From: JAVKFY01 sp040223615
GTDB lineage: Bacteria; Pseudomonadota; Alphaproteobacteria; GCA-2731375
Direction: 5' to 3'
Length of the DNA: 64,000 bases
NCBI GenBank assembly: GCA_040223615.1
Contig: JAVKFY010000046.1
Location: 62,001 to 126,000, forward strand
Made by a program: the position numbers and the translations under genes
Part shown: piece by piece, positions 7,916 through 16,482 of the stretch
Position numbering within the stretch: position 1 is the stretch's first letter
Layout of the letters: each line of letters begins with the position of its first letter
The notes under the pieces: generated by a model
Told to the model about the DNA's origin: nothing
The model's input: only the letters and a program-made list of their open reading frames with translations
Databases searched by the model: none

Positions 7916-8632
7916 CTACTTCTTCTGCTTCGCCTTCCAGGCTTCGTAGTCGGCCTTGGCCTCGTCGCTGGCGACCGGGAACAGGCCGATCAGGGAACGG
8001 CCGCGCGCCACTTCTTCCTCGCAGAATTCCTCGTACTCGTAGGTCGCCAGCGCCTCCTGCGCGACGTCCTCGACGATGTCCGGCGGGATCACCAGTACCG
8101 CGTCCTCATCGCCGACGACGATGTCGCCGGGATAGACCGCCACGCCGCCGCAGGCGATCGGCAATTGCAGGTCGACCGGTCGGTGCACGATCGGGCTCGG
8201 CGGCGAGGCCGGGCGGCGGTGGTAGGCCGGCAGGCCGGTCTTGGTCACGCCCTGGGTGTCGCGGAATCCGCCGTCGGTGACGATGCCGGCCGCGCCCCTG
8301 GCTTTCAGCCGACCGATATAGAGGTCGCCGGCCGACGCCGCCCGGCTGTCGCCGCGCGAATCGATCATCAGCACGTGGCCGGGCGGGCACTCCTCCATCG
8401 CCTGCGGCTGAACCCGGCTGCGGTTCTTCGAGCCCGGCCCGTCCATGTCCTCGCGGCTGGGGATGAAGCGCATGGTGTAGGCGACGCCGACCATGCGCGG
8501 CTGCCCGGCCCGGATCGGCCGCACGTCGAACAGCGTCATCGACTTCAGGCCGCGCCGGTTCAGCACGCCCGTCAAGGTGGAGGTGCCGACCTTGGCAAGG
8601 ACCTCGCGCAACTCGGGCGAAAGCTCGGTCAT
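7916..8632 (-). CDS. RraA-family protein (HMG/CHA aldolase or decarboxylase-like)
   Basis: A 238-residue member of the RraA/dimethylmenaquinone-methyltransferase-like fold. Some members are metal-dependent 4-hydroxy-4-methyl-2-oxoglutarate aldolases or oxaloacetate decarboxylases; others bind RNase E. The conserved 'GIVTDGGFRDT' stretch with its Arg-Asp pair and a central 'PGDIVVGDEDAVLVIP' segment are characteristic. It is longer than E. coli RraA (about 160), as is common for the enzymatic members in alphaproteobacteria. ATG start with AAGGAA about 8 bases upstream. Neighbouring CoA and hydroxyacid enzymes suit an enzymatic role, but the substrate is unknown. Confidence 0.85.
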   Translation of the reverse strand: MTELSPELREVLAKVGTSTLTGVLNRRGLKSMTLFDVRPIRAGQPRMVGVAYTMRFIPSREDMDGPGSKNRSRVQPQAMEECPPGHVLMIDSRGDSRAASAGDLYIGRLKARGAAGIVTDGGFRDTQGVTKTGLPAYHRRPASPPSPIVHRPVDLQLPIACGGVAVYPGDIVVGDEDAVLVIPPDIVEDVAQEALATYEYEEFCEEEVARGRSLIGLFPVASDEAKADYEAWKAKQKK

Positions 8633-8762
8633 CTGTCTCGTTCCTTCTGATCACGACGGCGCAGGCCCGGCCGGGGCGCCGGTGCCGCAGGCTTGTGGCG
8701 ACAGCGTCACACTACCGGCCACCGGCGCGCAAGCACCGGCCGCCAGGCGCGGAAGGCCGCGC

Positions 8763-9080
8763 CTACAGCTTCAGCTCCGTGTCATGGAACAGGGTCTCGT
8801 CGGCGATGTCCTCGGTCGAGAACAAGTGGCTCTCGCGGGCCAGCGCCGCCGCCAGCGAGCGTCGCGGCACCTCGGTGCGCCTGGCCTCCGATCCGTGCTT
8901 GCCGGCCATCGTCGACAACAGCGAATGCATCCGTTCCGGTGCATCCTCATCGCGCAAGCGGTTGTCGAACAGCTCCCAGAGCGACTTCGGCGTCGCGTTC
9001 AGGCTGCCGTGGTGGCCCACCTTGTAGAGCTCCACCGCCTGCATCAGGTTCTTGACGGCGTCGGTCGATGAGCGCAGCGC
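8763..9080 (-). pseudogene. Remnant of a metallo-beta-lactamase-fold hydrolase (C-terminal part only)
   Basis: The last ~95 codons read as the C-terminus of an MBL-fold hydrolase: 'LYKVGHHGSLNATPKSLWE' is the ComEC-like KVGHHGS...ATP motif, followed by a helical tail ending 'TLFHDTELKL'. Upstream in the same frame coding character is lost as the opposite-strand enoyl-CoA hydratase begins at 9132, so the N-terminal metal site (HxHxDH) is gone. Translation from an internal Met (9044) would give 93 residues without the first metal ligands. Most likely a gene truncated by deletion. It fills the otherwise empty 8633-9131 gap. Confidence 0.6.
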
Positions 9081-9131
9081 CCCGATAATCTCCGCTATGA
9101 TGGCACCAGCACGAGAAAGAGGGAGGCCGCC

Positions 9132-9941
9132 ATGGCGGTAGTCGAAACCGAACGCCACGGACAGATTTTCGTGGTGCGGATGAACCGGCCGGAGCGGCTG
9201 AACGCGATCAACCGCGATCTGCGCGCCGGCCTGGCCGACGCCTGGATCGAGTTCCGCGAGGACAACGACCTGGAGGTCGCGATCTTCACCGGCACCGGCC
9301 GCGGCTTCTGCGCCGGCGAGGACATGAAGGAGTCGCTGGAGGCCGGCGGCCCGGGCCTGCGCAGAATCGATCGCGAGGACCCGTTCATGGCCGGCAAGCT
9401 GGAGAAGCCGGTGATCTGCGCCATCAACGGCCACGCCATGGGCGGCGGCTTCATGCTGGTGGAGCGCACCGACCTGCGCCTGGCGGTGCCGGAGGCTCTG
9501 TTCGAGATTTCAGAGGCCAAGCGCTGGCTCTTGGGCGGCTACAACCACGGCCACATCGCCAACCTGCCCTATCCGATCGCCATGGAGATGGCGCTCGGCT
9601 TCCGCTTCACCGCGCAGCGCTTTCACGAGCTGGGCTTCGTCAACCGGCTGGTCGAGGCCGACCAGCTGATGCCCGAGGCGATGGCGATGGCCGAGCACCT
9701 GCTGACCCTGCCTCCGGCAAGCCGCGTCAACACCGTGCAGATGATGCGGCTGATGCGCCCGTCGGTCGGCGCCGACTACGAGAAGCTGGCCGAGGCGCTG
9801 CACCTGCACGGCGCCACCAGCGACCGGATGGAATCGCGCGCCGCCTTCGCCGAGAAGCGCAAGCCCAACTACAAGGGCTGGGACGACCCGGCCGACCGCT
9901 ACAACCCGCCGACGCTCGACAGCGTCGCCAAGACATCCTGA
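9132..9941 (+). CDS. Enoyl-CoA hydratase/isomerase (crotonase) family
   Basis: A 269-residue cytosolic crotonase-fold enzyme. Oxyanion-hole segments are seen at 'FCAGEDM' (59-65) and 'HAMGGGF' (101-107), with acidic residues near 125-128 in the catalytic region. A strong Shine-Dalgarno (gagggagg) precedes the ATG. The class III CoA-transferase gene follows after 17 bp, so the two are an operon. Together they could activate and hydrate an acid such as a carnitine-like, aromatic or branched-chain substrate. The exact reaction cannot be named from sequence. Confidence 0.9.
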   Translation: MAVVETERHGQIFVVRMNRPERLNAINRDLRAGLADAWIEFREDNDLEVAIFTGTGRGFCAGEDMKESLEAGGPGLRRIDREDPFMAGKLEKPVICAINGHAMGGGFMLVERTDLRLAVPEALFEISEAKRWLLGGYNHGHIANLPYPIAMEMALGFRFTAQRFHELGFVNRLVEADQLMPEAMAMAEHLLTLPPASRVNTVQMMRLMRPSVGADYEKLAEALHLHGATSDRMESRAAFAEKRKPNYKGWDDPADRYNPPTLDSVAKTS

Positions 9942-9958
9942 CGCCGGAGGAACCGACC

Positions 9959-11152
9959 ATGTCCGCCCCCGCCAACACCGGCCCGTTGCAGGGCCTGCGC
10001 GTCCTCGACCTGACCGAGCACATGGCCGGCCCGTTCTGCACCATGGTGCTGGCCGACATGGGCGCCGAAGTGCTGAAGCTGGAACGACCCGGCCGCGGCG
10101 ACAGCAGCCGCGCCATGGGCGACGGCAGCGAGCGCAACAAGTACTTCCGCTACATCAACCGCAACAAGAAGGGCCTGACGCTCGACTACAAGCAGCCCGA
10201 GGGCAAGGCGCTGTTCCTCGACCTGGTCAAGACGGTCGACGTGCTGGTGGAGAACTACCGGCCGACAGTGATGCCGCGCGCGGGCCTCGGCTGGGACGAC
10301 CTGCACCCGATCCACCCGACACTGATCTACGCGCAGCTCTCCGGGCTGGGCTACGACGGCCCGCTGGCCGGGCGCGGCGGATTCGACCTGATCGCGCAGG
10401 GCATGGGCGGCATCATGCACGTCACCGGCGAGCCGGACGGTCCGCCGACCTCGGTCGGGCTGCCGATCTGCGACCTCGGCACCGGCATGTGGGGCGTGCA
10501 GGGCATCCTCGCCGCGCTTTACGAACGCGCGCGGACCGGCCAGGGCCGGCTGGTCGAGTGTTCGCTGCTGGAGACCGCCATCGGCTTCAGCTCGTGGACC
10601 AGCGCCGGCTGGCTGGTCGACCATACCGAGCCGGAACGCCAGGGCTCGCGGCACCGCCAGAACGCGCCCTACCAGCGCATGGCCACCGCCGACGGCTACA
10701 TCATGATCGGCGCCGGCGGCCAGTCGATCTGGGAGCGTTGCGCCGCGGCGCTGGGCCACCCGGAGTGGAACGAGGACGAGCGCTTCGCCAGCAGCCGCGA
10801 GCGCATGAAGAACCGCCCGGCGCTGGAACGGACCATGGAGGCGGTGCTGGCCACAAACACCACCGAACATTGGGTGGAAGTGCTGGCCGAGTCCGGCGTG
10901 CCCTGCGGCCCGGTCAACAACTACGAGCAACTGTTCAACGACCCGCAGGTGAAGCACCGCGGCATGGTAGTCACCGCCCGCGACGACGAGCTCGGCGACG
11001 TCCCCCACGTTCGCACCCCGATCAGGATCGGCGACGACATCGCCGTCCGCACCGTCGCGCCCAAGCTCGGCCAGCACAACGAGACGGTGTTCGGCGCGCT
11101 CGGCCGCACGCCGAAGGACCTGGCGGCGTTGAAGGCGAAGGGTGTGGTGTAG
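9959..11152 (+). CDS. CaiB/BaiF family (class III) CoA-transferase
   Basis: A 397-residue enzyme that moves CoA between acids through a mixed anhydride on a conserved aspartate, here Asp172 in 'PICDLGTGMWG'. The N-terminus 'LRVLDLTEHMAGPFCTMVLADMGAEV' region and the 'RNKKGLTLDYK' segment are family hallmarks, and the length is typical. It directly follows the crotonase gene. It likely activates the substrate of that enzyme. No regulator is adjacent. Confidence 0.93.
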   Translation: MSAPANTGPLQGLRVLDLTEHMAGPFCTMVLADMGAEVLKLERPGRGDSSRAMGDGSERNKYFRYINRNKKGLTLDYKQPEGKALFLDLVKTVDVLVENYRPTVMPRAGLGWDDLHPIHPTLIYAQLSGLGYDGPLAGRGGFDLIAQGMGGIMHVTGEPDGPPTSVGLPICDLGTGMWGVQGILAALYERARTGQGRLVECSLLETAIGFSSWTSAGWLVDHTEPERQGSRHRQNAPYQRMATADGYIMIGAGGQSIWERCAAALGHPEWNEDERFASSRERMKNRPALERTMEAVLATNTTEHWVEVLAESGVPCGPVNNYEQLFNDPQVKHRGMVVTARDDELGDVPHVRTPIRIGDDIAVRTVAPKLGQHNETVFGALGRTPKDLAALKAKGVV

Positions 11153-11274
11153 ACCCAGCCAGCAGCCACGCCCTTGCCAGCTCACATGACGCTGCACTAG
11201 ACTTATCTTTAACAGTGACTACCGATGCAATGGTGGTCACCTGAACTGGCCATACGAACAGGGGGGCGTTCGTT

Positions 11275-12987
11275 ATGCGACAGGCATCCTGTTATCGGTG
11301 GAGAATCAAGAGCGGCATGGGCGCGTTGGCCCTTGCTGCGGTGCTCGCGAGTTGTACAGCGGCGCCCTATGTCGAACCGGAAGTGCCGCGACCGGGCCTG
11401 ATGCGCAAAGCCGATGGCACGATCCACAAGTCCAGGCAGCATGAGATCCAGCCGGTCCCGGTAACGGTGCCGGTGGCACGCGAATATGCCCGCCTGCTGC
11501 AGGACGCCTATCGCCGCGCCGCCGGCCAGCAATCGGCGCTACGCGTCGCGCTCGACACCACCCTGATCGGCGCCGCCGCTACTGCAATCGCCATCGCCGC
11601 CACTGGCGGCAGCGCCGAGACCGCCGGCCTAATCGGCATCGGCGGCGGCGCGCTCGGCGTCGCCGGCAGCCGCTGGCTCAACGCCACCCACCGCCGCATC
11701 TACTTTCAGGGCGCCCTGGCCCTGGAATGCGTGATCACGGCCGGCATCAAGGATCTGCGCCCGCAGGCCAAGTCGGTGGAACTGAAGCTCGACATCCTCA
11801 ACCTCGAAGCCTGGGCCGGCCGCGTCGAAGTCGCGGCACGCGAATTTGGCGCCACGCCACCCCAGAACGCTGCCGACAGTCTGGCCATCGATGCCGCCGC
11901 GCAACAGATCGCGGATGCCCAGCGCGAAGTGGCGCGCCTGCGCATCGTCGCTGCGGCCGCCCGCGAGTTCCTGGACCAGGCCGATCCGCTTGGACAGTTG
12001 CTGCTATCGAAGACCGAGGAAATCCGCATCCGCGTCGATGCCGAGGTAGCGAAGGCGGAACCCGACCTGCTCGGCTACAACGAGGCCTTGAAGGGGCTGT
12101 TGCAGACAGCCCCGAGCGGGACTGGCTCGAAAGCCGACACCGCCGGCGGCAAGAAAGCACCTAAAGTGCAGGATTCCGCGCCATTCCGAGGTGAGAGTCC
12201 GGCTGTCACCAAGGCACGCCAGAAGCTTGAGGAGACGCTCGACGAGGCACAGGCGGCGGAACGAAGTCTGCTCGACAACATGGGCACGTTCCAGCCGACG
12301 ACAATTCCGGCAAACCTGTTCTCGGACTGCGCGCTCGCCGACAAGATCGGCGCAGCGCCACTGCGCCTGGCAAGCGTCGAGAAGTCGGTCACGGCGAGCG
12401 CGGAGTCCCAGCTGCAGGTCAGCATTCTCGGCGGCCGTCAGCCCTATACCGTCAAACAAGACCTGCTGCCGAAGGACGTGACGGCAAAAATCGTGCCGCA
12501 GACCGCCGACATGGCAACGCTCGACATCAAGGTCGCAAAGGATGCGTTGAAGGCTGGGAGCGCGCCGGTCGTCGTCATTGTCCAGGACAGCAGCTCGGAC
12601 ACCCGCAACCTCGTCATCAGGGTCGCGGCGGCGAAGGCTCCCAAGCCGAGCGGAGGTGGTAGCGGCGGTGGCGGCGGTGGCGGCGGCGCGCCGGTGGTCA
12701 GCGACGCCGATGCCGACAAGATTCAAAAGTTCATCCTCAACGCGATGCCCATTCCAGGCGTCAACGTCGCCAAGCCGCTCGGCGACACCGGCCAAGACGG
12801 AAAATGGGGCAAGAGCACGAAGGCGGCGAGTATCGCCTACCTGTCGCAGGCCGCGACCTTCTCGCAGTTGCAGGCGGATGCGACGCATAGCGCGGAGCTG
12901 ACCGGCAAGACTACCGCCTACCTGGGGACTGTCGATGACGCCAAGGTCGCGACCATCATGATCCGCGCGATTGATCAGGGCTACTAG
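11275..12987 (+). CDS. Lipoprotein with glycine-zipper segment and peptidoglycan-binding-like C-terminus, unknown
   Basis: A 570-residue predicted lipoprotein: hydrophobic signal with lipobox LASC (Cys27). Residues about 92-131 are an Ala/Gly-rich zipper able to insert in a membrane. Two helical, probably coiled regions follow (205-260, 308-335). A beta-rich domain spans about 362-452. A pure Gly/Ser linker (459-471) leads to a C-terminal domain with 'GDTGQDGKWGKSTKAASIAYL', which resembles PG_binding_1. The Shine-Dalgarno aggggggc precedes the ATG. A three-domain wall hydrolase follows after 28 bp, so both probably act on the cell wall. I know no family for the whole protein; see the finding on this pair. 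Confidence 0.8.
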   Translation: MRQASCYRWRIKSGMGALALAAVLASCTAAPYVEPEVPRPGLMRKADGTIHKSRQHEIQPVPVTVPVAREYARLLQDAYRRAAGQQSALRVALDTTLIGAAATAIAIAATGGSAETAGLIGIGGGALGVAGSRWLNATHRRIYFQGALALECVITAGIKDLRPQAKSVELKLDILNLEAWAGRVEVAAREFGATPPQNAADSLAIDAAAQQIADAQREVARLRIVAAAAREFLDQADPLGQLLLSKTEEIRIRVDAEVAKAEPDLLGYNEALKGLLQTAPSGTGSKADTAGGKKAPKVQDSAPFRGESPAVTKARQKLEETLDEAQAAERSLLDNMGTFQPTTIPANLFSDCALADKIGAAPLRLASVEKSVTASAESQLQVSILGGRQPYTVKQDLLPKDVTAKIVPQTADMATLDIKVAKDALKAGSAPVVVIVQDSSSDTRNLVIRVAAAKAPKPSGGGSGGGGGGGGAPVVSDADADKIQKFILNAMPIPGVNVAKPLGDTGQDGKWGKSTKAASIAYLSQAATFSQLQADATHSAELTGKTTAYLGTVDDAKVATIMIRAIDQGY

Positions 12988-13015
12988 GCGGCCGGCGTTT
13001 TCGGGAGAACCGACG

Positions 13016-14605
13016 ATGGCAAAGATGCGTGGCAGCATCGCCGCCAAATTCCCGCAACTGCGCGCCTTCCTGCCGCAACGGCTAAGCGCTGTCCACGCCG
13101 ATCAGGGCAAGCTGGGCGCCTTCCGTCATCACAGCGGGCTGACCGCTGCCCAGGCCAAGCAGGCACTTACCAAGTTCAACAGCTTTCCGACAATCGAGGT
13201 CTGGGACCTTGGCCTGGGCACAAACGGTAATCCGGCGATGGGCCGATTCGATCCCGAATTCCGCAACTCGGTGGCCATAGCGCGCGATGTAGCCGAGCGC
13301 TTCGAGATCGATTTCTCTTCCCCGACCGCGCAGGAAACGATCGAGGCGGTGGTACTGCATGAGATGGTGCACTGGGGCGATTTCTTCGACGACAGCCAGG
13401 AATCCGGCGACCCTGGACTGCGCTTCGAACTGGAAGTCTATCAGGAATGGCACGGCCGTTGGTTCGACGCTGCGCCGTCGCCGGCCGTGCTCGCTGTGGC
13501 GGACGGCAGCCGGTTCGTGTTCCCGATCACCGGACAGATTGGCGGCGGCACGGCCTACTGGGGCCGCAACATCCGCAGCAACGGCTCGCGCTCGCATCAC
13601 GGCATCGACATCTTCAACGAGATCGGCACCCCGGTGCACGCCATCGCCGACGGCAGAATCCTGCAAGGCCGCCGTTTCCGCAGCGGCGAGCCATGGGTCA
13701 GCCAGACCGGCAACTACGGCCAGATGGTCGACATCGACCATGGCAACGGTCTGGTTTCGCGGTACGCGCATCTGAACACGGTCGAGGTCATGCCAGGACC
13801 GGTGCGCCAAGGCGCCCGCATTGGCACCCTGGGCGCCAGCGGCACCGAGTGGGGCGCTTGGCTCGCCGTCGGCCAACCCGGCGGCAGTCCGCCCGTCACC
13901 GCTTCCCGTCCGCATCTGCATTTCGAGATCCGCAACGCCGCAGGCCAAGCGTTCGGCAACTTCGACGACACGTTCGATCCGGCCAGCTTCTTCGATTTCA
14001 TCGCCGCCGGAAAGGACGCCCGCAACACGGCGGTCACGGTATTGCAGCCCGGACGCACACTGGAACAACCGGTTGCCGCGATTGCCGATCCAGCGGTCGA
14101 GATCAAAACCGGCACCGACGCGATCCCGGTCGGCCATCGCACCGCCTACCCCAATCGCACCTACAGCCCGGACGACCCGCGCGGCCTGCGCAACAACAAT
14201 CCCGGCAACTTGCGCAAGGACGGGACGGAATGGGCCGGCCTGCGCACCGCCGATCTGCAGCTCGATACCGCGTTCTACCAGTTCATCGCCATGGAATGGG
14301 GCATCCGCGCCATGGCCCGCGTCCTTCGCACCTACCGCGACCACTACGGCATTCGCACCTTGCGGGCGATGAGCGCCCGTTGGGCGCCGTTCGCCGATCA
14401 CAACGACCCGGTTCGGCACGCCCAGAACGTGCTCGCGAACGCCCCCGGCGTCGCCAACTCGATCGACATGGATATCGACCTCGCCGACCCGGCCGTGGCA
14501 TTCGGGGTCGTTCGCGGCATCGCCGTTGCCGAGAACGGCCGCAAGGCCGATACCATCTCCGACGACATCGTGCAACGCGGCATCGACTTGGAGTCATCGG
14601 CCTGA
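13016..14605 (+). CDS. Three-domain protein: HExxH metallopeptidase, M23 endopeptidase, phage-type C-terminal domain
   Basis: A 529-residue protein from the ATG at 13016 (cgggagaa upstream). Domain 1 (about 1-155) carries 'VVLHEMVHWGDFFDD', an HExxH zinc site with a downstream Asp, reminiscent of metallopeptidases in polymorphic toxins. Domain 2 (about 165-330) is an M23/LytM endopeptidase: HxxxD at 194-198, His252, HLH at 300-302. Domain 3 (about 385-527) begins 'RGLRNNNPGNLRKDG', typical of phage virion-associated or muramidase-like proteins. No signal peptide or membrane segment is visible, so export would need a dedicated route, lysis or a phage-like particle. Second gene of a pair with the upstream lipoprotein. 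Biological role unknown. Confidence 0.82.
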   Translation: MAKMRGSIAAKFPQLRAFLPQRLSAVHADQGKLGAFRHHSGLTAAQAKQALTKFNSFPTIEVWDLGLGTNGNPAMGRFDPEFRNSVAIARDVAERFEIDFSSPTAQETIEAVVLHEMVHWGDFFDDSQESGDPGLRFELEVYQEWHGRWFDAAPSPAVLAVADGSRFVFPITGQIGGGTAYWGRNIRSNGSRSHHGIDIFNEIGTPVHAIADGRILQGRRFRSGEPWVSQTGNYGQMVDIDHGNGLVSRYAHLNTVEVMPGPVRQGARIGTLGASGTEWGAWLAVGQPGGSPPVTASRPHLHFEIRNAAGQAFGNFDDTFDPASFFDFIAAGKDARNTAVTVLQPGRTLEQPVAAIADPAVEIKTGTDAIPVGHRTAYPNRTYSPDDPRGLRNNNPGNLRKDGTEWAGLRTADLQLDTAFYQFIAMEWGIRAMARVLRTYRDHYGIRTLRAMSARWAPFADHNDPVRHAQNVLANAPGVANSIDMDIDLADPAVAFGVVRGIAVAENGRKADTISDDIVQRGIDLESSA

Positions 14606-14709
14606 ACCGTGCCGGCGTCGCGGAGCGCGGTTTCCCCTGGAACGCGTTTGCCGTAGCTTAGCGCTCTCTCGCCCGATCGCCGTCCACGCCGGTCCCGAAC
14701 CACCGCCCC

Positions 14710-15288
14710 ATGCTGCGCCGCCTGTACGACTTCACCATGCTGCTGGCCTCGCATCGCCGGGCGACTCCGGCGCTGGCGTTCGTGTCGTTCATCGAGAGCT
14801 CGGTGTTTCCGATCCCGCCGGACATCATGCTGATCCCGATGGTGCTGGCCGACCGGCGCCGGGCCTGGTGGATCGCCACCGTGTGCACCATCGCCTCGGT
14901 GCTGGGCGGCCTGCTGGGCTACGCCATCGGCTATTTCCTGTGGGACCTGATCGGCGAGCCGATCATGAACTTCTACGGCTACGCGGCGAAGTTCGACGAC
15001 TTCGCCGGGCGCTACAACGAGTGGGGCGCCTGGATCGTGTTCATCGCCGGCGTGACCCCTTTCCCCTACAAGGTGATCACCATCGCCAGCGGCGTCACCG
15101 GCTTGAGCCTGCCGGTGTTCATCGCCTGCTCGGTGGTCGCGCGGGGCTTGCGCTTCTTCGTGGTGGCCGGGCTGCTGTACTGGTTCGGGCCGCCGATCCG
15201 CGACTTCATCGAAAAGCGCCTGGGCCTGATGTTCACGATCTTCGTGATCATGCTGTTCGCCGGCTTCGCGGTCATCAAGCTGCTGTAG
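14710..15288 (+). CDS. YqaA/DedA-family inner-membrane protein
   Basis: A 192-residue multi-pass protein of the SNARE-associated (DedA-like) group, YqaA branch. It shows the conserved 'FIESSVFPIPPD' motif near the N-terminus, the glycine-rich 'LGGLLGYAIGY' helix, and the 'TPFPYKVITIASG' re-entrant region. DedA relatives affect membrane lipid transport and envelope integrity. The gene stands alone, followed by a repeat region. Start ATG at 14710; an upstream extension in the same frame is not supported. Confidence 0.9.
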   Translation: MLRRLYDFTMLLASHRRATPALAFVSFIESSVFPIPPDIMLIPMVLADRRRAWWIATVCTIASVLGGLLGYAIGYFLWDLIGEPIMNFYGYAAKFDDFAGRYNEWGAWIVFIAGVTPFPYKVITIASGVTGLSLPVFIACSVVARGLRFFVVAGLLYWFGPPIRDFIEKRLGLMFTIFVIMLFAGFAVIKLL

Positions 15289-15299
15289 CTTGACCCAAC

Positions 15300-15400
15300 C
15301 GTCACCCCGGACTTGATCCGGGGTCCATGTCGAAGCAAACGAACCGCTGCGATGTCGCCATCGGCATGGATGCCGGCTCGAGGCCGGCATGACGACGTTG
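15300..15400. repeat. Palindromic intergenic repeat
   Basis: Two nested hairpins: ccccgg-acttga-tccgggg (about 15305-15323) and atgccggc-tcga-ggccggcat (about 15369-15390). The first is the same kind of element as the one at 34126-34215. It probably ends transcripts of the yqaA-like gene. Confidence 0.75.
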
Positions 15401-15469
15401 TGTGTGTACGGCCGGCGTGGAAGTGCACAAGCTGCTGCAATTCGCCGTCGCAGCGCCTATCTTCCCGTC

Positions 15470-15952
15470 ATGGACACCGCCCTCACAGGCCGCCGTGCAC
15501 CGCTGCTGCTGCTGCTCGCCAGCGTGCTGGCGCTGGCCACCGCCTTCGTTGCGCAGTACGGCTTCGACCTGCAGCCCTGCGTGCTGTGCCTGTACCAGCG
15601 CTGGCCGTATGGCGTGGCGATCGTACTGGCGCTGGCGGCGCTGGCGGCGCCGGCATACCGTGGCTGGCTGCTGGCGCTGATCGGCCTCACCTTGCTGGTC
15701 GATGCCGGCATCGCCGGCTACCACGTCGGAGTCGAGCAGCACTGGTGGGCCGGCACCGACGCCTGCACCGGCCCCAGCACCCAGGCCAAGACCCTGGAAG
15801 AGCTCCGCGCCCAGATCATGGCCACGCCGGTGACCCGCTGCGACGAAGTGCAGTGGTCGCTGTTCGGCATCTCGATGGCCGGCTACAACCTCATCGCCTG
15901 CCTGGTCCTGGCCGGCTTCGCCTTTGTGGCGGCGAACAAGGCACGGTCATGA
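15470..15952 (+). CDS. dsbB: Disulfide bond formation protein DsbB
   Basis: A 160-residue inner-membrane quinone reductase that re-oxidises DsbA. Four transmembrane helices and two periplasmic cysteine pairs are visible: Cys37-Cys40 in 'QPCVLCLYQR' and Cys99/Cys124 in the second loop. The ATG at 15470 fits the family start; an upstream in-frame ATG at 15389 lies in repeat sequence and is rejected. Its stop overlaps the coq7 start (ATGA), linking a quinone-using enzyme with a ubiquinone biosynthesis gene. Confidence 0.94.
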   Translation: MDTALTGRRAPLLLLLASVLALATAFVAQYGFDLQPCVLCLYQRWPYGVAIVLALAALAAPAYRGWLLALIGLTLLVDAGIAGYHVGVEQHWWAGTDACTGPSTQAKTLEELRAQIMATPVTRCDEVQWSLFGISMAGYNLIACLVLAGFAFVAANKARS

Positions 15953-16482
15953 GCCTCCCCGGCGACCTCTCCAAGCGGCAGCGCCTGGAGCGTATCCTGC
16001 GCGTCGACCAGGCCGGCGAGTTCGGCGCCAGGCGCATCTACCAGGGCCAGCTCGCGGTGCTGAGGGGCACCGCGTCGGAAGCGCCCGTCGCCGAGATGGC
16101 AGCGCAGGAGGACGAGCACCTGGCGACCTTCGATAGGCTGCTGACTGAACGCCAGGTGCGGCCGACGGCGCTGACCCCGCTGTGGCGCGCCGCCGGCTTC
16201 GCGCTGGGCGCCGGCACCGCGTTGCTGGGCGAAAAGGCGGCGATGGCGTGCACCGTCGCGGTCGAGGAAGTCATCGACGAGCACTATCTGGACCAGATCG
16301 AGGCGCTCGGCGACGACGAGCCGGAGCTGCGCGAGACCTTGACGAAATACCGGGCCGACGAGCAGCACCACCGCGACGTCGCGCTCGACCACGACGCCGA
16401 GCGCGCCCCCGGCTACCGCGCCCTGCGCCGCGCCATCCGCGCCGGCACCAAGCTCGCGATCAGGCTGAGCGAGCGAGTCTAG
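15949..16482 (+). CDS. coq7: Demethoxyubiquinone hydroxylase COQ7
   Basis: A 177-residue di-iron hydroxylase for the penultimate step of ubiquinone synthesis. Iron ligands fit Glu24 in 'VDQAGEFGA', Glu54 and His57 in 'AQEDEHL', Glu106 in 'VAVEEVIDEHY' and Glu138/His141 in 'ADEQHHRD'. ATGA overlap with dsbB implies coupled translation. Converges with the HNH gene with a 4-bp overlap of the two stop codons. COQ7 rather than UbiF is the usual enzyme in alphaproteobacteria. Confidence 0.95.
   Translation: MSLPGDLSKRQRLERILRVDQAGEFGARRIYQGQLAVLRGTASEAPVAEMAAQEDEHLATFDRLLTERQVRPTALTPLWRAAGFALGAGTALLGEKAAMACTVAVEEVIDEHYLDQIEALGDDEPELRETLTKYRADEQHHRDVALDHDAERAPGYRALRRAIRAGTKLAIRLSERV

Noticed and set aside
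6851..8650. 599-codon plus-strand frame
   Set aside because: Shifted-frame shadow of the hydroxyacid dehydrogenase that runs on antisense to the RraA gene; Arg/Gly/Pro-rich composition without motifs.
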